DNA of 64,000 nucleotides, from the NCBI RefSeq assembly GCF_021343995.1, contig NZ_JAJTTE010000003.1:62001-126000 (forward strand), written 5' to 3'. A program made the position numbers and the translations under genes. Position 1 is the first letter of the stretch. Each line of letters opens with the position of its first letter. Below, piece after piece: positions 34,757 through 43,962 of this stretch. This DNA is from Pseudonocardia terrae (GTDB lineage Bacteria > Actinomycetota > Actinomycetes > Mycobacteriales > Pseudonocardiaceae). The notes beneath the pieces were generated by a model. It had not been told where the DNA came from. It ran no database searches and was given only the letters and a program-made list of their open reading frames with translations.

Positions 34757-36091
34757 CTACCCCTGCTTGACGGCGGCCCGCACCGACCCTGCGTCGACCG
34801 ACGCCCGGCGCGGCATCAGCACCAACGCGATCATGGCGATCACGCAGCAGATGACGATGTACCAGGCGATCCCGGCGCTGGCCCCCGTGTTCTTGAGAAT
34901 GTACGCGGCGATCAGGGGGGCGGGCCCGCCGGCGATCACCGACGCGAGCTGGTAGCCGATGCCGGCGCCGCTGTAGCGGATGTTGGTGCCGAAGCTCTCG
35001 GCGATCAGCGCGGCCTGCGGTCCGTACTGCATGTCGTGGAAGATCAGCGAGACCACGATGGCCAGCAGCACCAGCCCGGCCACCCGCGTGTTGAGCAGGC
35101 CGAAGTACGGGAAGGCGAACAGCGCGGTGCACACGATGCCGATGCCGTACATCATCTTCCGGCCGATCTTGTCGGACAGCCAGCCGAAGAAGGGCACGCT
35201 GACCAAGCCGATGGCGGCGGCGACGAGGGTGTCGTTGAGCAGCCCGGTACGCCCCAGCTTCAGCTGCTGGGTGCCGTAGGTGAGCACGAACGTGACGAAC
35301 AGGTAGAAGGGCGCCTGCTCGGACAGCCGCACGAAGGCGGAGCTGAGGATCTCCCGCCACTGCGTGCGGAAGGCGTCGACGACCGGCATCTTCACCACGG
35401 TCTGCTTCGCCTTGACCTCGGCGAACTCCGGGCTCTCCAGGACGCGGAGCCGGACGTAGAGCCCGACGCCGACGAGCACGATGCTCGCCAGGAACGGCAC
35501 CCGCCAGCCCCAGGTGAGGAAGGCCGGGCCGGTGGTCGTCGACATGAGCTGCACCAGCCCGGTGGAGATCAGCAACCCGAGCGGGACACCGAGCTGCGGC
35601 CAGCTCGCCATCAACCCGCGCTGCTTCGCGTGACCCCATTCCATCGCGAGCAGCACCGAGCCGCCCCACTCCCCGCCGACCGCTACACCCTGGATGATCC
35701 GCAGGATCGTCAGCAGGATGGGTGCGGCGAGGCCGATCGCGGCGTACGAGGGCAGCACGCCGATCAGCGCGGTACCGATCCCCATCAGCAGCAGGGTGAT
35801 GATCAGCGTGGCCTTGCGACCGATGCGGTCGCCGTAGTGGCCGAAGATCGCCGCGCCGATCGGCCTCGCCGCGAACCCGGCGAACTGCGTCCCGAAGGCC
35901 AGCAGGATCCCGACGTAGGGGTCCTCGCCGGGGAAGAAGAGCTTCGGGAAGACGAGTGCCGCCGCCGTCCCGTAGAGGAAGAAGTCGTACCACTCGATCG
36001 TGGTGCCGACGGTCGAGGCGAACACCGCCCGCCGGCGCTGCGACCGCCGAATGGCCTCGTCGTCGCGAGGGCCCCCTACCGTGCTGGTCAT
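34757..36091 (-). CDS. MFS transporter, metabolite:H+ symporter (MHS) family
   Basis: 444 residues, 12 membrane segments. Signature loops: STVGTTIEWYDFFLYGTAAA at helix 1, FGHYGDRIGRKATL between helices 2 and 3, and WLSDKIGRKMMYG between helices 8 and 9. ProP/ShiA-like MHS members import osmolytes, aromatic acids or dicarboxylates. Followed on the same strand by the amidase, so it may import the amidase substrate. ATG at 36091. Confidence 0.88.
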   Translation of the reverse strand: MTSTVGGPRDDEAIRRSQRRRAVFASTVGTTIEWYDFFLYGTAAALVFPKLFFPGEDPYVGILLAFGTQFAGFAARPIGAAIFGHYGDRIGRKATLIITLLLMGIGTALIGVLPSYAAIGLAAPILLTILRIIQGVAVGGEWGGSVLLAMEWGHAKQRGLMASWPQLGVPLGLLISTGLVQLMSTTTGPAFLTWGWRVPFLASIVLVGVGLYVRLRVLESPEFAEVKAKQTVVKMPVVDAFRTQWREILSSAFVRLSEQAPFYLFVTFVLTYGTQQLKLGRTGLLNDTLVAAAIGLVSVPFFGWLSDKIGRKMMYGIGIVCTALFAFPYFGLLNTRVAGLVLLAIVVSLIFHDMQYGPQAALIAESFGTNIRYSGAGIGYQLASVIAGGPAPLIAAYILKNTGASAGIAWYIVICCVIAMIALVLMPRRASVDAGSVRAAVKQG

Positions 36092-36193
36092 CGGTCTGCT
36101 CCCCGTCGTCGTCGTCGCGGATAGACGTGGCCGACGGTGACGCGCGGTAGGTGCGCCGTCAAACGGAAGTGTGACAGGAGACCGGTAGGTCCG

Positions 36194-37474
36194 TTATGCC
36201 GGGTCGGCGAGGAAGGCCGCGCCCGCCGCGGCCAGGTGTCCGGGGTCGTCGATGCCGCACAGCTCGCGCGCCGAGTGCATCGACAGCACCGGGATGCCGA
36301 CGTCGACGGTCCGGATCCCGAGCCGAGTCGCCACGATCGGACCCACGGTGGTGCCGCAGGGCACCGTGTTCTTGCCGACGAAGAACTGGGTGGGGACGCC
36401 GGCGCCGAGGCAGGCCCGCCGCCAGGCGGCGGCGCCCGGGGCGTCCGTGGCGTAGCGCTGGTTGGCGTTGACCTTGAGCGCCGGCCCGCCGTTGGGGATG
36501 CTCCGGTGCCCCGGGTCGTGTCGCTCCAGGTAGTTGGGGTGCGCCGCGTGGGTGACGTCCACCGAGAGGCAGCGCGACGCCGCGAACGCGCGCGCCCGGG
36601 CGTCGAACCCGCCGGCGAGCCGGGTCAGCAGGGTCTCGAGGAGCGGGCCCGCCGCACCCGTCGCCGTGCCGCTGCCGATCTCCTCGTGGTCGAAGCCGAC
36701 GAACACGGGGATCACGCCGGTGTTGGAGCGCGACGCCGCGAGCAGCGCCGCCAGCCCGGCGTGCACCGACGCCAGGTTGTCCAGCCGCGGGCAGGCGAGC
36801 AGCTCGCCCTCGCGCCCGAGCCGGGCGGGCGGGGTGAGGTCGTGGACCACGAGGTCGTGCGCCGCGACCTGCCGCGGGTCGATCCCGACCTCGGCGGCGA
36901 GGAACTCGACGAGGTCGCCCTCGCGGACGTCGCCGATGCCCCAGATCGGCAGCAGGTGCTGCTGGGAGTCGAGGGTGAGGCCCTGGTTGACCTGCCGGTC
37001 CAGGTGGATCGCCAGCTGCGGCACGCGCAGCAGCGGCCGGTCGACGTTCACCGGCACCACGGTCCCGTCGAACAGCGCGAGCCGGCCCGCCAGCCCGAGG
37101 TCGCGGTCCAGCCACGAGTTCCACAGCGCACCGCCGTAGACCTCGACGCCGACCTGCCGCCAGCCCGCCGCCCCGGTGTCCGGCCGCGGCTTGACCTTCA
37201 GGGTCGGGGAGTCGGTGTGCGCGGCGAAGATCCGCAGCGGCGAGCCCGGCCGGGCGCCGTCGCCGACGTGCCAGGCCAGCACCGTGCCGTCGCGTACGAG
37301 GAAACGCCCGCCGGATGTGGTGTCCCACTCCTCCGTCTCGACCTGCTCGGTGAAGCCCGACTCGCGCAACCGGCGGACGGACTCGGCCACGGCGTGGTAC
37401 GGGGTGGGGGAGGCGGAGACGAAGTCGGCGAGGTCGCGCGCGGCACTGCTGTCCCGGGGGCTCACGTGCGGCAT
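36194..37474 (-). CDS. apeB: M18 family aminopeptidase
   Basis: 426 residues, cytosolic dizinc aminopeptidase that releases N-terminal (often acidic) residues. Metal ligands are seen in RIFAAHTDSPTLKVK (first His-x-Asp), CPRLDNLASVHAGL (bridging Asp), VGFDHEEIGSGTATGA (Glu pair), DVTHAAHPN (Asp) and the late SMHSARELCG His. GGALWNSWLDRDLGLAGRL is the family signature. Start ATG at 37474 (MPHVSPRDSSAARDL), ten bases from the divergent GMC oxidoreductase start, so the two genes share a very compact promoter region. Confidence 0.92.
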   Translation of the reverse strand: MPHVSPRDSSAARDLADFVSASPTPYHAVAESVRRLRESGFTEQVETEEWDTTSGGRFLVRDGTVLAWHVGDGARPGSPLRIFAAHTDSPTLKVKPRPDTGAAGWRQVGVEVYGGALWNSWLDRDLGLAGRLALFDGTVVPVNVDRPLLRVPQLAIHLDRQVNQGLTLDSQQHLLPIWGIGDVREGDLVEFLAAEVGIDPRQVAAHDLVVHDLTPPARLGREGELLACPRLDNLASVHAGLAALLAASRSNTGVIPVFVGFDHEEIGSGTATGAAGPLLETLLTRLAGGFDARARAFAASRCLSVDVTHAAHPNYLERHDPGHRSIPNGGPALKVNANQRYATDAPGAAAWRRACLGAGVPTQFFVGKNTVPCGTTVGPIVATRLGIRTVDVGIPVLSMHSARELCGIDDPGHLAAAGAAFLADPA

Positions 37475-37483
37475 CCTCGCACC

Positions 37484-38956
37484 GTGACCGACCCCGGGTT
37501 CGACGTGGTGGTGGTCGGTGCGGGCTCGGCCGGGTGCGCGCTGGCCGGGCGGCTGGCCGAGCGCGGCGACCGCACGGTCTGTCTGGTCGAGGCGGGTCCG
37601 GCCTCCCGGCTGCCCGACGTCACGAGCGCCGCGTCGCTCGCCGCCACCGCGCCCGGGCACCCGCTGAACTGGGAGTACACGGCCCGCCTGGTGCGCGGCC
37701 GGATGGTCTCGGTGCCCCGCGGCCGGGTGGTCGGCGGCTCCTCGGCGATCAACGGGTCCTACTTCGTGCGGGCCGTGCCGCAGGACTTCGCGGACTGGGG
37801 GATCCCCGGCTGGTCCTACGACGACGTCCTGCCGTACTACCGGCGTTCGGAGGCGGACCTCGACGTCGGCGGGCCGCGGCACGGCCGGGCCGGGCCGTTG
37901 CGGGTGCGCCGGCCGGCGGGCAACCTGCTCGCCCCGGTCACGCCGGTCTTCCTCGCGGCCTGCGCCAGGCTCGGCTATCCCGAGGAACCCGACAAGAACG
38001 CCGGCGGGCCGCCCGGGGCGGGGCCGATCCCGTCGAACGCCGCCGAGGGGGTGCGGATCAGCACCGCGACCGCGTACCTCCCGCCGCCCTGGGGCGCCGC
38101 GCCGGAGGCACCGACCCTGACCGTGCGGGCGGATGTCCGGGTCCTGCGGGTGCTGCTCGACGAGGACCGCGCCCTCGGCGTCGAGACGACGGCGGGGATG
38201 ATCCGCGCCGCGGAGGTCGTGCTGGCGGCCGGGGCCGTCGGCTCGCCGTACCTGCTGCTGCACAGCGGGATCGGGCCCGCGCCGGTGCTGGAGCAGGCCG
38301 GTGTCCCGGTGCGGGCGGAGCTGCCCGTCGGGCAGGGATGGTCGGACCACCCGAGCGTCTACCTGCCCTTCCGCTGGCCCGGCCCGCCCCCGCACCCCGA
38401 CGCCGTCGCCGGACAGGCGGCGCTCCACCTCGACTCCGGCTCCGACCCCGCGGGCGACCTGGAGGTCCTGCTGTTCGCGCGGCCGTTCAGCGAAGGCGGC
38501 GACGTGCACCTGATGTGCGCGCTGCAGCACCCGGAGAGCCACGGCGACCTCACGATCACCTCCGCCGACCCGCTCGCCCCGCCGCTGCTCGACTACCGCT
38601 ACCTGCGCACCGAGGCCGATCGACGACGGCTGCGCGCCGCCGTCCGGATCGCGGCGGACCTGCTGCGGGCGGCCGACCTCGACCGCGCAACGCCGGAGGG
38701 CTGGGTGCTGGGCAACGACGTGCGGCTCGACGGCTGGATCCGGGACGTGCTCACCACCTCGGTGCACCTCTGCGGCAGCGCCGCGCTCGGCCGGGTAGTG
38801 GACCCCGACCTGCGCGTGCGCGGCTTCACGAACCTGCGGGTCGCCGACACCTCGGTGCTCCCCGTGGTCCCCCGCCGGGGGCCCGCCGCCAGCGCGGTGA
38901 TGGTCGGCGAGCGGGCGGCGGACCTGCTGGCGGGGCCGGTACGCACAAGTACGTAG
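37484..38956 (+). CDS. GMC family FAD-dependent oxidoreductase
   Basis: 490 residues from GTG at 37484. FAD-binding VVVGAGSAGCALAGRLAERG (residues 7-26) with distal Glu in LVEAG, the GMC signature GRVVGGSSAINGSYFVRAVP, NWEYTA before it, GAVGSPYLLLHSGIGP, and a C-terminal catalytic block with HLCGSAALGRVVDP and FTNLRVADTSVLPVVPRRGP. The second catalytic residue (usually His/Asn in NTNAP) is replaced by RRGPAAS. Overall pattern (NGSYFVRA, VPRRGP) recalls MftG, the GMC enzyme that works with mycofactocin, but no mft genes are in the window; choline or alcohol oxidation is the alternative. Confidence 0.85.
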   Translation: MTDPGFDVVVVGAGSAGCALAGRLAERGDRTVCLVEAGPASRLPDVTSAASLAATAPGHPLNWEYTARLVRGRMVSVPRGRVVGGSSAINGSYFVRAVPQDFADWGIPGWSYDDVLPYYRRSEADLDVGGPRHGRAGPLRVRRPAGNLLAPVTPVFLAACARLGYPEEPDKNAGGPPGAGPIPSNAAEGVRISTATAYLPPPWGAAPEAPTLTVRADVRVLRVLLDEDRALGVETTAGMIRAAEVVLAAGAVGSPYLLLHSGIGPAPVLEQAGVPVRAELPVGQGWSDHPSVYLPFRWPGPPPHPDAVAGQAALHLDSGSDPAGDLEVLLFARPFSEGGDVHLMCALQHPESHGDLTITSADPLAPPLLDYRYLRTEADRRRLRAAVRIAADLLRAADLDRATPEGWVLGNDVRLDGWIRDVLTTSVHLCGSAALGRVVDPDLRVRGFTNLRVADTSVLPVVPRRGPAASAVMVGERAADLLAGPVRTST

Positions 38957-39034
38957 TGCCCGCGCAGGCCGACGCGCGTATGCCCGGGTGCACGTCCCGC
39001 CACCGGGGCGGGGCCGACCCCGAGGAGGACACCG

Positions 39035-39406
39035 ATGTCGGAGACGGGCAGGACGAACATCGTCGTCATGTGGACGGTCGGCCCGGACGAGGTCGCGGAG
39101 GGCGACCGCATCTTCACCAGTCACGCGAAGTGGATGACCGGGCACCCGCGTTCGGGTGAGGAGGCGCTGCTCTCCTACACGATCTCCAAGGGGCCCGAGC
39201 TGTCCGACCCCGTCGACCCGAACTCCGCGCCGACGGGCAACACGATCTTCGTGCTCAACGAGATCTACCAGGGGCCGGCGGGGGTGCCCGAGCACTGGCG
39301 GCAGGCGATGGAGAGCTGGGAGGACCTGCCCGCGTTCATGGAGTGGAGCAGGCGCAACCGGGTCTCCACCCTGCACGACGGTATGGTGGTCCAGGCGCTC
39401 TGGTGA
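39035..39406 (+). CDS. Unassigned 123-residue protein
   Basis: Small soluble protein, ATG at 39035, 78 bp after the GMC oxidoreductase on the same strand. NIVVMWTVGPDEVAEGDRIFTSHAKWM, an Asp/Pro-rich centre, FVLNEIYQGPAGVPEHWRQA and a Trp-rich end suggest an alpha/beta fold of the dimeric ferredoxin-like (ABM-like) kind with many aromatic residues. I cannot name the family. Possible partner or accessory of the oxidoreductase. Confidence 0.6.
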   Translation: MSETGRTNIVVMWTVGPDEVAEGDRIFTSHAKWMTGHPRSGEEALLSYTISKGPELSDPVDPNSAPTGNTIFVLNEIYQGPAGVPEHWRQAMESWEDLPAFMEWSRRNRVSTLHDGMVVQALW

Positions 39407-39520
39407 TCCACCCCGACCTGCACGGCCGCTCGGTGCCCGGTCCGATGTGCCGGGCACCGAGCGATGGGTGGCGCCGCGTTCCCGGCTCTCCGACGCCCCG
39501 GCCCGGGCTAGCGTGAGGGG

Positions 39521-41539
39521 ATGGCGAACCCCTTCCTCGCGCCGAGCGAGCTGCCCTACGGCCTCCCGGACTTCGCGGCGGTCACCGACGAGGACTACTT
39601 GCCGGCGTTCGAGGCGGGGATGGCGGAGCAGCGCGCCGAGGTGCAGGCGGTCCTCGAGTCCGGCCCGCCGACCTTCGCCAACACGATCGAGGCGCTCGAG
39701 CTCTCGGGCCGCACGCTCGACCGGGTCTCGCGGGTCTTCTTCAGTCGCGCCGGGGCGCACACCACCCCGAGGATCGAGGAGGTGCGCGCGGCCGTCGCGC
39801 CGATGCTCGCCGTCCACGCCGACGCGATCGCGCTGGATCCGCGGCTGTTCGCGCGGATCGCGGAGCTGCACGGGAAGCGGGAGGAGCTGGCCCTCGACCC
39901 GGAGTCGCTGCGGCTGCTCGAACGCCACCACCGCGACGCCGTCCGGGCCGGGGCCGAGCTCGGCGAGGCCGACAAGGAGCGGCTCAGCGCGATCAACTCC
40001 GAGCTGTCCTCGCTGTCCACGACCTTCAGCGCCCGGCTGCTCGCCGGGGCGAACGCGGCGGCGGTGCACGTCCACGACGTCGCCAAGCTCGACGGGATGT
40101 CGCCGACCGCGATCTCGGCCGCGGCCGCCGCGGCGGCGGACCGCGGGCACGGCAGCGGCTTCCTGATCACGCTCGTGCTGCCGACCGGGCAGCCCGTGCT
40201 CGAGTCGCTCACCGACCGCGAGCTGCGCCGGGAGATCTTCGAGGCCTCGATCGGACGCGGCGCGCGGGGCGACGAGAACGACACCCGGGACGTCGTGCTG
40301 CGGCTCGCGGCGCTGCGGGCGGAACGGGCGCGGCTGCTGGGCTTCCCGAGCCACGCCGCCTACGTGATCGACGACAACACCGCCGGCTCGGTCGACGCCG
40401 TCGCCAGTATGCTCGCCGACCTCGCCCCGCCCGCGATGCGCAACGCCGACGCGGAGGCCGCCGACCTCGCCGCGCTCGCCGGGCACGCGCTCGAGCCGTG
40501 GGACTGGGCGTTCTACGCCGAGCGGGTGCGGCGGGAGCGGTACGAGGTCGACGCCGCGCTCCTGCGCCCGTACCTGGAGTTCGAGCGGGTGCTGCAGCAC
40601 GGCGTGTTCCACGCGGCCGAGGAGCTGTACGGGATCCAGTTCCACGAGCGGCACGACCTGCCGACCTACCACCCGGACGTCCGGTACTGGGAGGTGTTCG
40701 ACGCCGACGGCACGCCGCTCGGCCTCTACGGAGGCGACTACTACGCCCGCGAGTCGAAGCGCGGTGGCGCGTGGATGAACGCGCTGGTGTCGCAGGCCGA
40801 GCTGCTCGGCACCCGGCCCGTCGTGATGAACACGCTCAACATCGCCAAGCCGGCCGAGGGCGAGCCCACGCTGCTGACGATCGACGAGGTCCGCACCCTC
40901 TTCCACGAGTTCGGGCACGCGCTGCACGGGCTGTTCTCGGCCGTCCGGTACCCGACCTTCTCCGGGACGTCCGTGCCCCGGGACTTCGTCGAGTTCCCGT
41001 CGCAGGTCAACGAGATGTGGCTGGAGCGCCCGGAGATCCTCGGCCGCTACGCGCGCCACCACGAGACCGGCGAGCCGCTGCCGCCCGAGCTGCTGGAGAA
41101 GCTGCTGGCCAGCCGGGCCTACGGCGAGGGCTACCGGACCACCGAGTACCTCGCGGCCTCACTGCTGGACCAGGCCTGGCACACGCTCAGCGTCGACGAC
41201 ACGGTCGAGGACGTGCTGGCCTTCGAGACCGAGGCGCTGCGCAAGGCCGGGATCGCGCACCCGCTCGTGCCGCCGCGCTACCGCAGCACCTACTTCAACC
41301 ACGTCTTCGCGGGCGGGTACTCGGCCGGCTACTACTCCTACATCTGGTCCGAGGTCCTCGACGCGGACACGGTCACGTGGTTCGAGGAGAACTGCGGGTC
41401 GCGCCGGGAGAACGGCGACCACTTCCGCCGCGAGCTGCTGTCGAAGGGCGGCAGCGTGGACGCGATGGAGGCCTACCGCGCCTTCCGCGGCCGCGACCCC
41501 GAGATCCGCCCGCTCCTGGAGCGCCGCAACCTGACCTGA
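39521..41539 (+). CDS. dcp: M3 family metallopeptidase (peptidyl-dipeptidase Dcp type)
   Basis: 672 residues. Zinc site TLFHEFGHALHGLF with HEFGH at 462-466 and the downstream Glu in FVEFPSQVNEMW; SGTSVPRDFVEFPSQ and YSAGYYSYIWSEVLDAD are typical of Dcp/oligopeptidase A. N-terminal helical half closes a deep channel in known structures, so it degrades short peptides in the cytosol. No signal peptide. Start ATG at 39521 about nine bases after GTGAGGGG, a plausible ribosome site. Followed by tandem repeats. Confidence 0.93.
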   Translation: MANPFLAPSELPYGLPDFAAVTDEDYLPAFEAGMAEQRAEVQAVLESGPPTFANTIEALELSGRTLDRVSRVFFSRAGAHTTPRIEEVRAAVAPMLAVHADAIALDPRLFARIAELHGKREELALDPESLRLLERHHRDAVRAGAELGEADKERLSAINSELSSLSTTFSARLLAGANAAAVHVHDVAKLDGMSPTAISAAAAAAADRGHGSGFLITLVLPTGQPVLESLTDRELRREIFEASIGRGARGDENDTRDVVLRLAALRAERARLLGFPSHAAYVIDDNTAGSVDAVASMLADLAPPAMRNADAEAADLAALAGHALEPWDWAFYAERVRRERYEVDAALLRPYLEFERVLQHGVFHAAEELYGIQFHERHDLPTYHPDVRYWEVFDADGTPLGLYGGDYYARESKRGGAWMNALVSQAELLGTRPVVMNTLNIAKPAEGEPTLLTIDEVRTLFHEFGHALHGLFSAVRYPTFSGTSVPRDFVEFPSQVNEMWLERPEILGRYARHHETGEPLPPELLEKLLASRAYGEGYRTTEYLAASLLDQAWHTLSVDDTVEDVLAFETEALRKAGIAHPLVPPRYRSTYFNHVFAGGYSAGYYSYIWSEVLDADTVTWFEENCGSRRENGDHFRRELLSKGGSVDAMEAYRAFRGRDPEIRPLLERRNLT

Positions 41540-41599
41540 CTCCCGCGAGTTGGGCCTCGGCGGGTCGGGGTCGCTGAGCACGCCGCCCGAGGCTCACAC

Positions 41600-41657
41600 C
41601 CCGACTCGCGGGAGCCCAGAGCCCGACTCGCGGGAGCCCAGAGCCCGACTCGCGGGA
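41600..41657. repeat. 22-bp tandem repeats with inverted copy
   Basis: CCCGACTCGCGGGAGCCCAGAG occurs at 41600-41621 and 41622-41643, and its first 14 bases again at 41644-41657. A copy in the opposite orientation (CTCCCGCGAGTTGGG, one mismatch) lies at 41540-41554, right after the M3 stop. The block sits between the M3 peptidase and the truncated luciferase-like gene and may mark a recombination scar or a dispersed repeat family. Confidence 0.7.
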
Positions 41658-41689
41658 AGCTCCGTGCCCTTCTCGACGGCACCGCACCG

Positions 41690-42193
41690 GTGACCGCCCG
41701 CCCGCGGCTCGACGCCCCGGTCCCGCTGTTCGTGCTGGCCACGGGCAAGGGGTTGGCGGTGGCCGGAGACCTGGGGTTCCCCGTCGTCGTCGGTGGCCCG
41801 GTGCTCGACGACACCCCGGCGGGTGCCGAGGCGCTCGCGGACTACCGCGACCGGGCCGGGGAGCGGGCGTACGTCGTCGTGTCGCTCGACGTGCTCGTCG
41901 GCGACGCGGAGCTCGCCCTACCGGAGGCCTGGGCGCTGGCCGCCGCGCACAGCACCGGGGAGTTCCCGCCGCTGGAGCCGTCCGATCCGGACCGGCCGCT
42001 TACCGACCGGCAACGGGCCACGGTGGAAGGAGCACTGCGGCGCACGATCGTCGGCGACGAGGCGACGGTCGCCGCGCGGCTCGACGCGCTCCTCACCCGC
42101 ACCCGGGCCGACGAACTGCTGGTGAGCTCCTCGACCTACGACCGCGCGGCCCTCGCCGAGTCCGACGCCCGGCTGGCGACACTCCTCAGCTGA
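41690..42193 (+). pseudogene. C-terminal part of a luciferase-like (LLM) oxidoreductase
   Basis: 167 residues resembling only the last half of F420/FMN-dependent luciferase-like monooxygenases: PVPLFVLATGKGLAVAGDLG, ALADYRDRAGERAYVVVSLDV, and VGDEATVAARLDALLTRTRADELLVSS, the usual end of the barrel. The N-terminal about 170 residues with the flavin-binding strands are absent; the DNA upstream is the repeat block. Probably a non-functional remnant; a short protein of unknown use cannot be excluded. Confidence 0.6.
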
Positions 42194-43346
42194 CCGTCCG
42201 GGTGCGGCGCCGGTGCAGGAGCAGCATCGCGCCGCCGGCGAGCAGGCCCCAGAACGCCGAACCCAGACCGAGGAACGACACCCCGGCGGCGGTGACCACG
42301 AACGTCACGATCGCCGCCTCCCGGCCCTCCGGCTGCGCGACGGCCGACGTCACCGCGCCGGCCAGCGCGCCCAGCAGGGCCAGTCCCGCCACGGCCTCGA
42401 CCAGGACGGGCGGGGAGAGCAGCAGCAACGCGGTGGCCAGCCCCGACCCGAGGCCCAGCACCGCCAGACCCAGCCCGGCCGTGACCGAGGCGATCCACCG
42501 CCGGTCGGGGTCCGGATCGGCGTCGGGCCCTGCGGCCAGCGCCGCGCTGATCGCGGCCAGGTTGACCGCATGCCCGCCGAAGGAGGCGGCGCCGAGGGTG
42601 GCGAGCCCCGTCGCGACGAGGATCCCGCGCAACCGCGGCACGAACCCGTACTGCGCCATCACCGCCATCCCCGGCACGTTCTGCGAGGCCATCGTGACCA
42701 GGAACAGCGGCAGCCCGATCCCGATCAGTGCCGACGGCGTGAACACCGGCGTGGTCCACTCCAGCCGTGGCGCCAGGTCGCTCCCGCCGAGGCCCGGCCC
42801 GGTCAGCGCGATGCCCGCGATCGCCACGACCAACGCGGCCGGCACCGCCCACTGCCGGGCGAACCGGGCCACCAGCGCCCAGACGACGATCACGGGCGCG
42901 GCCAGCAGCGGCACGTCGTGCAGGGCCCGGACCGGCGCGAGGCAGAGGTCGAGCAGCACCCCGGCCAGCATCGCGGCGGCGATCGGCCCGGGGATCGCGG
43001 CGATGAGCCGGCCGAGCGGTCGGACCAGCCCGGCGACGACGATCAGCGCGCCGCACAGCAGGAACGCGCCGACGGCCGCCGGGAACCCGCCCTCCGGAAC
43101 ACCCGAGGAGATCAGCAGCGCCGCACCCGGCGTCGACCACGCGATGCTCACGGGCATGCGGGTCCGCAGGCCCAGCACGAGCGCGACGATCCCGGACCCG
43201 ACCGCGACCGCCAGCAGCCCCGACGCCGCCTGCGCCTCGGAGGCGCCGGCCGCCCGGAGCCCCGTGAGCACCACGGTGAACGAGCCGCCGAAGCCGACGA
43301 TCGCCGTCACCACGCCCGCCAGCACCGGTCGTGCGATCCCGCGCAC
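42186..43346 (-). CDS. benE: Benzoate/H+ symporter BenE family transporter
   Basis: 386 residues, about 12 hydrophobic segments. GFGGSFTVVLTGLRAAGASEAQAAS near the N-terminus, MPVSIAWSTPGAALL, and VTMASQNVPGMAVMAQYG with GAASFGGHAVNLAAISAAL are family features. Import of benzoate or similar aromatic acids is the known activity of BenE; substrate here is inferred. GTG start at 43346 with GGAGGAGG seven bases upstream. Divergent from the XRE-cupin regulator across a perfect operator-like dyad. Its 3' end overlaps the LLM remnant by eight bases. Confidence 0.88.
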   Translation of the reverse strand: MRGIARPVLAGVVTAIVGFGGSFTVVLTGLRAAGASEAQAASGLLAVAVGSGIVALVLGLRTRMPVSIAWSTPGAALLISSGVPEGGFPAAVGAFLLCGALIVVAGLVRPLGRLIAAIPGPIAAAMLAGVLLDLCLAPVRALHDVPLLAAPVIVVWALVARFARQWAVPAALVVAIAGIALTGPGLGGSDLAPRLEWTTPVFTPSALIGIGLPLFLVTMASQNVPGMAVMAQYGFVPRLRGILVATGLATLGAASFGGHAVNLAAISAALAAGPDADPDPDRRWIASVTAGLGLAVLGLGSGLATALLLLSPPVLVEAVAGLALLGALAGAVTSAVAQPEGREAAIVTFVVTAAGVSFLGLGSAFWGLLAGGAMLLLHRRRTRTVS

Positions 43347-43362
43347 CGCGCCTCCTCCCGAC

Positions 43363-43380
43363 CGTTCCGTTTACGGAACG
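43363..43380. promoter_or_regulatory. Operator-like palindrome between benE and its regulator
   Basis: CGTTCCG-TTTA-CGGAACG at 43363-43380 is an inverted repeat with 7-bp arms and a 4-bp spacer. It lies 17 bp upstream of the benE start and 25 bp upstream of the regulator start, so a bound dimer would block both promoters. The XRE-cupin protein encoded next to it is the natural candidate. Confidence 0.65.
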
Positions 43381-43404
43381 CCAGCGGGATGGGACGATAA
43401 CCGC

Positions 43405-43962
43405 GTGGACTCGACGGCGGCAAGCGAGTCGGCGCCGGCCCTGCCCGGCGGCGCCGCCCACGTCGGCCCGCGCGTGCGGGCCCTGCGGACGGAGCGGGGG
43501 ATGTCGCTGTCGGAGCTGGCCCGCCGTGCGTCCGTCGGCAAGGCCACGCTCTCCGGGCTCGAGGCCGGCACCCGCAACCCCACCCTGGACACGTTGCACG
43601 CAGTGGCCGCCGCGCTCGGCGTGGCGCTGACCGCGCTCGTCGTGGGCGGCGGCAGTCCGCGCATCCGCGGCGCGGCGGTCGACATGGAGCTGCTGCGGGT
43701 GTTCGACGACGGCCCGGCCACCTACGAGCTCTACCGGATGCGGATCCCCGCCGGGGCCGAACAGGCCTCGCCGGCCCACCACCCCGGCGTCACGGAGCAC
43801 GCGACGGTGTTCGCGGGCGAGCTCCAGGCCGGGCAGCTCGACGCGCCGGGGGTGGCGGGGCCGGGCGCGTATCTCGAGTGGGCCGCCGACGCTCCTCACG
43901 GATACGCCGCCGTCGGACCGGAGGACGTGCACGCCTCGCTGCTGATCCGCTACCCCACGTAG
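43405..43962 (+). CDS. XRE family regulator with C-terminal cupin
   Basis: 185 residues from GTG at 43405. Helix-turn-helix VRALRTERGMSLSELARRASV...ATLSGLEAGTRNPTLDTL (residues 28-69), then a cupin barrel with AHHPGVTEHATVFAGELQAG and HGYAAVGPEDVHASLLIRYP. This HTH-cupin design binds a small ligand, often an amino acid or aromatic acid, and regulates the adjacent transport gene. Divergent from benE with the dyad between them, so likely an autoregulated repressor of benE. Confidence 0.88.
   Translation: MDSTAASESAPALPGGAAHVGPRVRALRTERGMSLSELARRASVGKATLSGLEAGTRNPTLDTLHAVAAALGVALTALVVGGGSPRIRGAAVDMELLRVFDDGPATYELYRMRIPAGAEQASPAHHPGVTEHATVFAGELQAGQLDAPGVAGPGAYLEWAADAPHGYAAVGPEDVHASLLIRYPT

Noticed and set aside
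36194..41062. Minus-strand frame of 1622 codons
   Set aside because: Only the M18 aminopeptidase portion (start at 37474) is real; the remainder is antisense to the GMC and M3 genes.
41600..41657. CRISPR array
   Set aside because: Units are directly adjacent without spacers, only two full copies, no cas genes.
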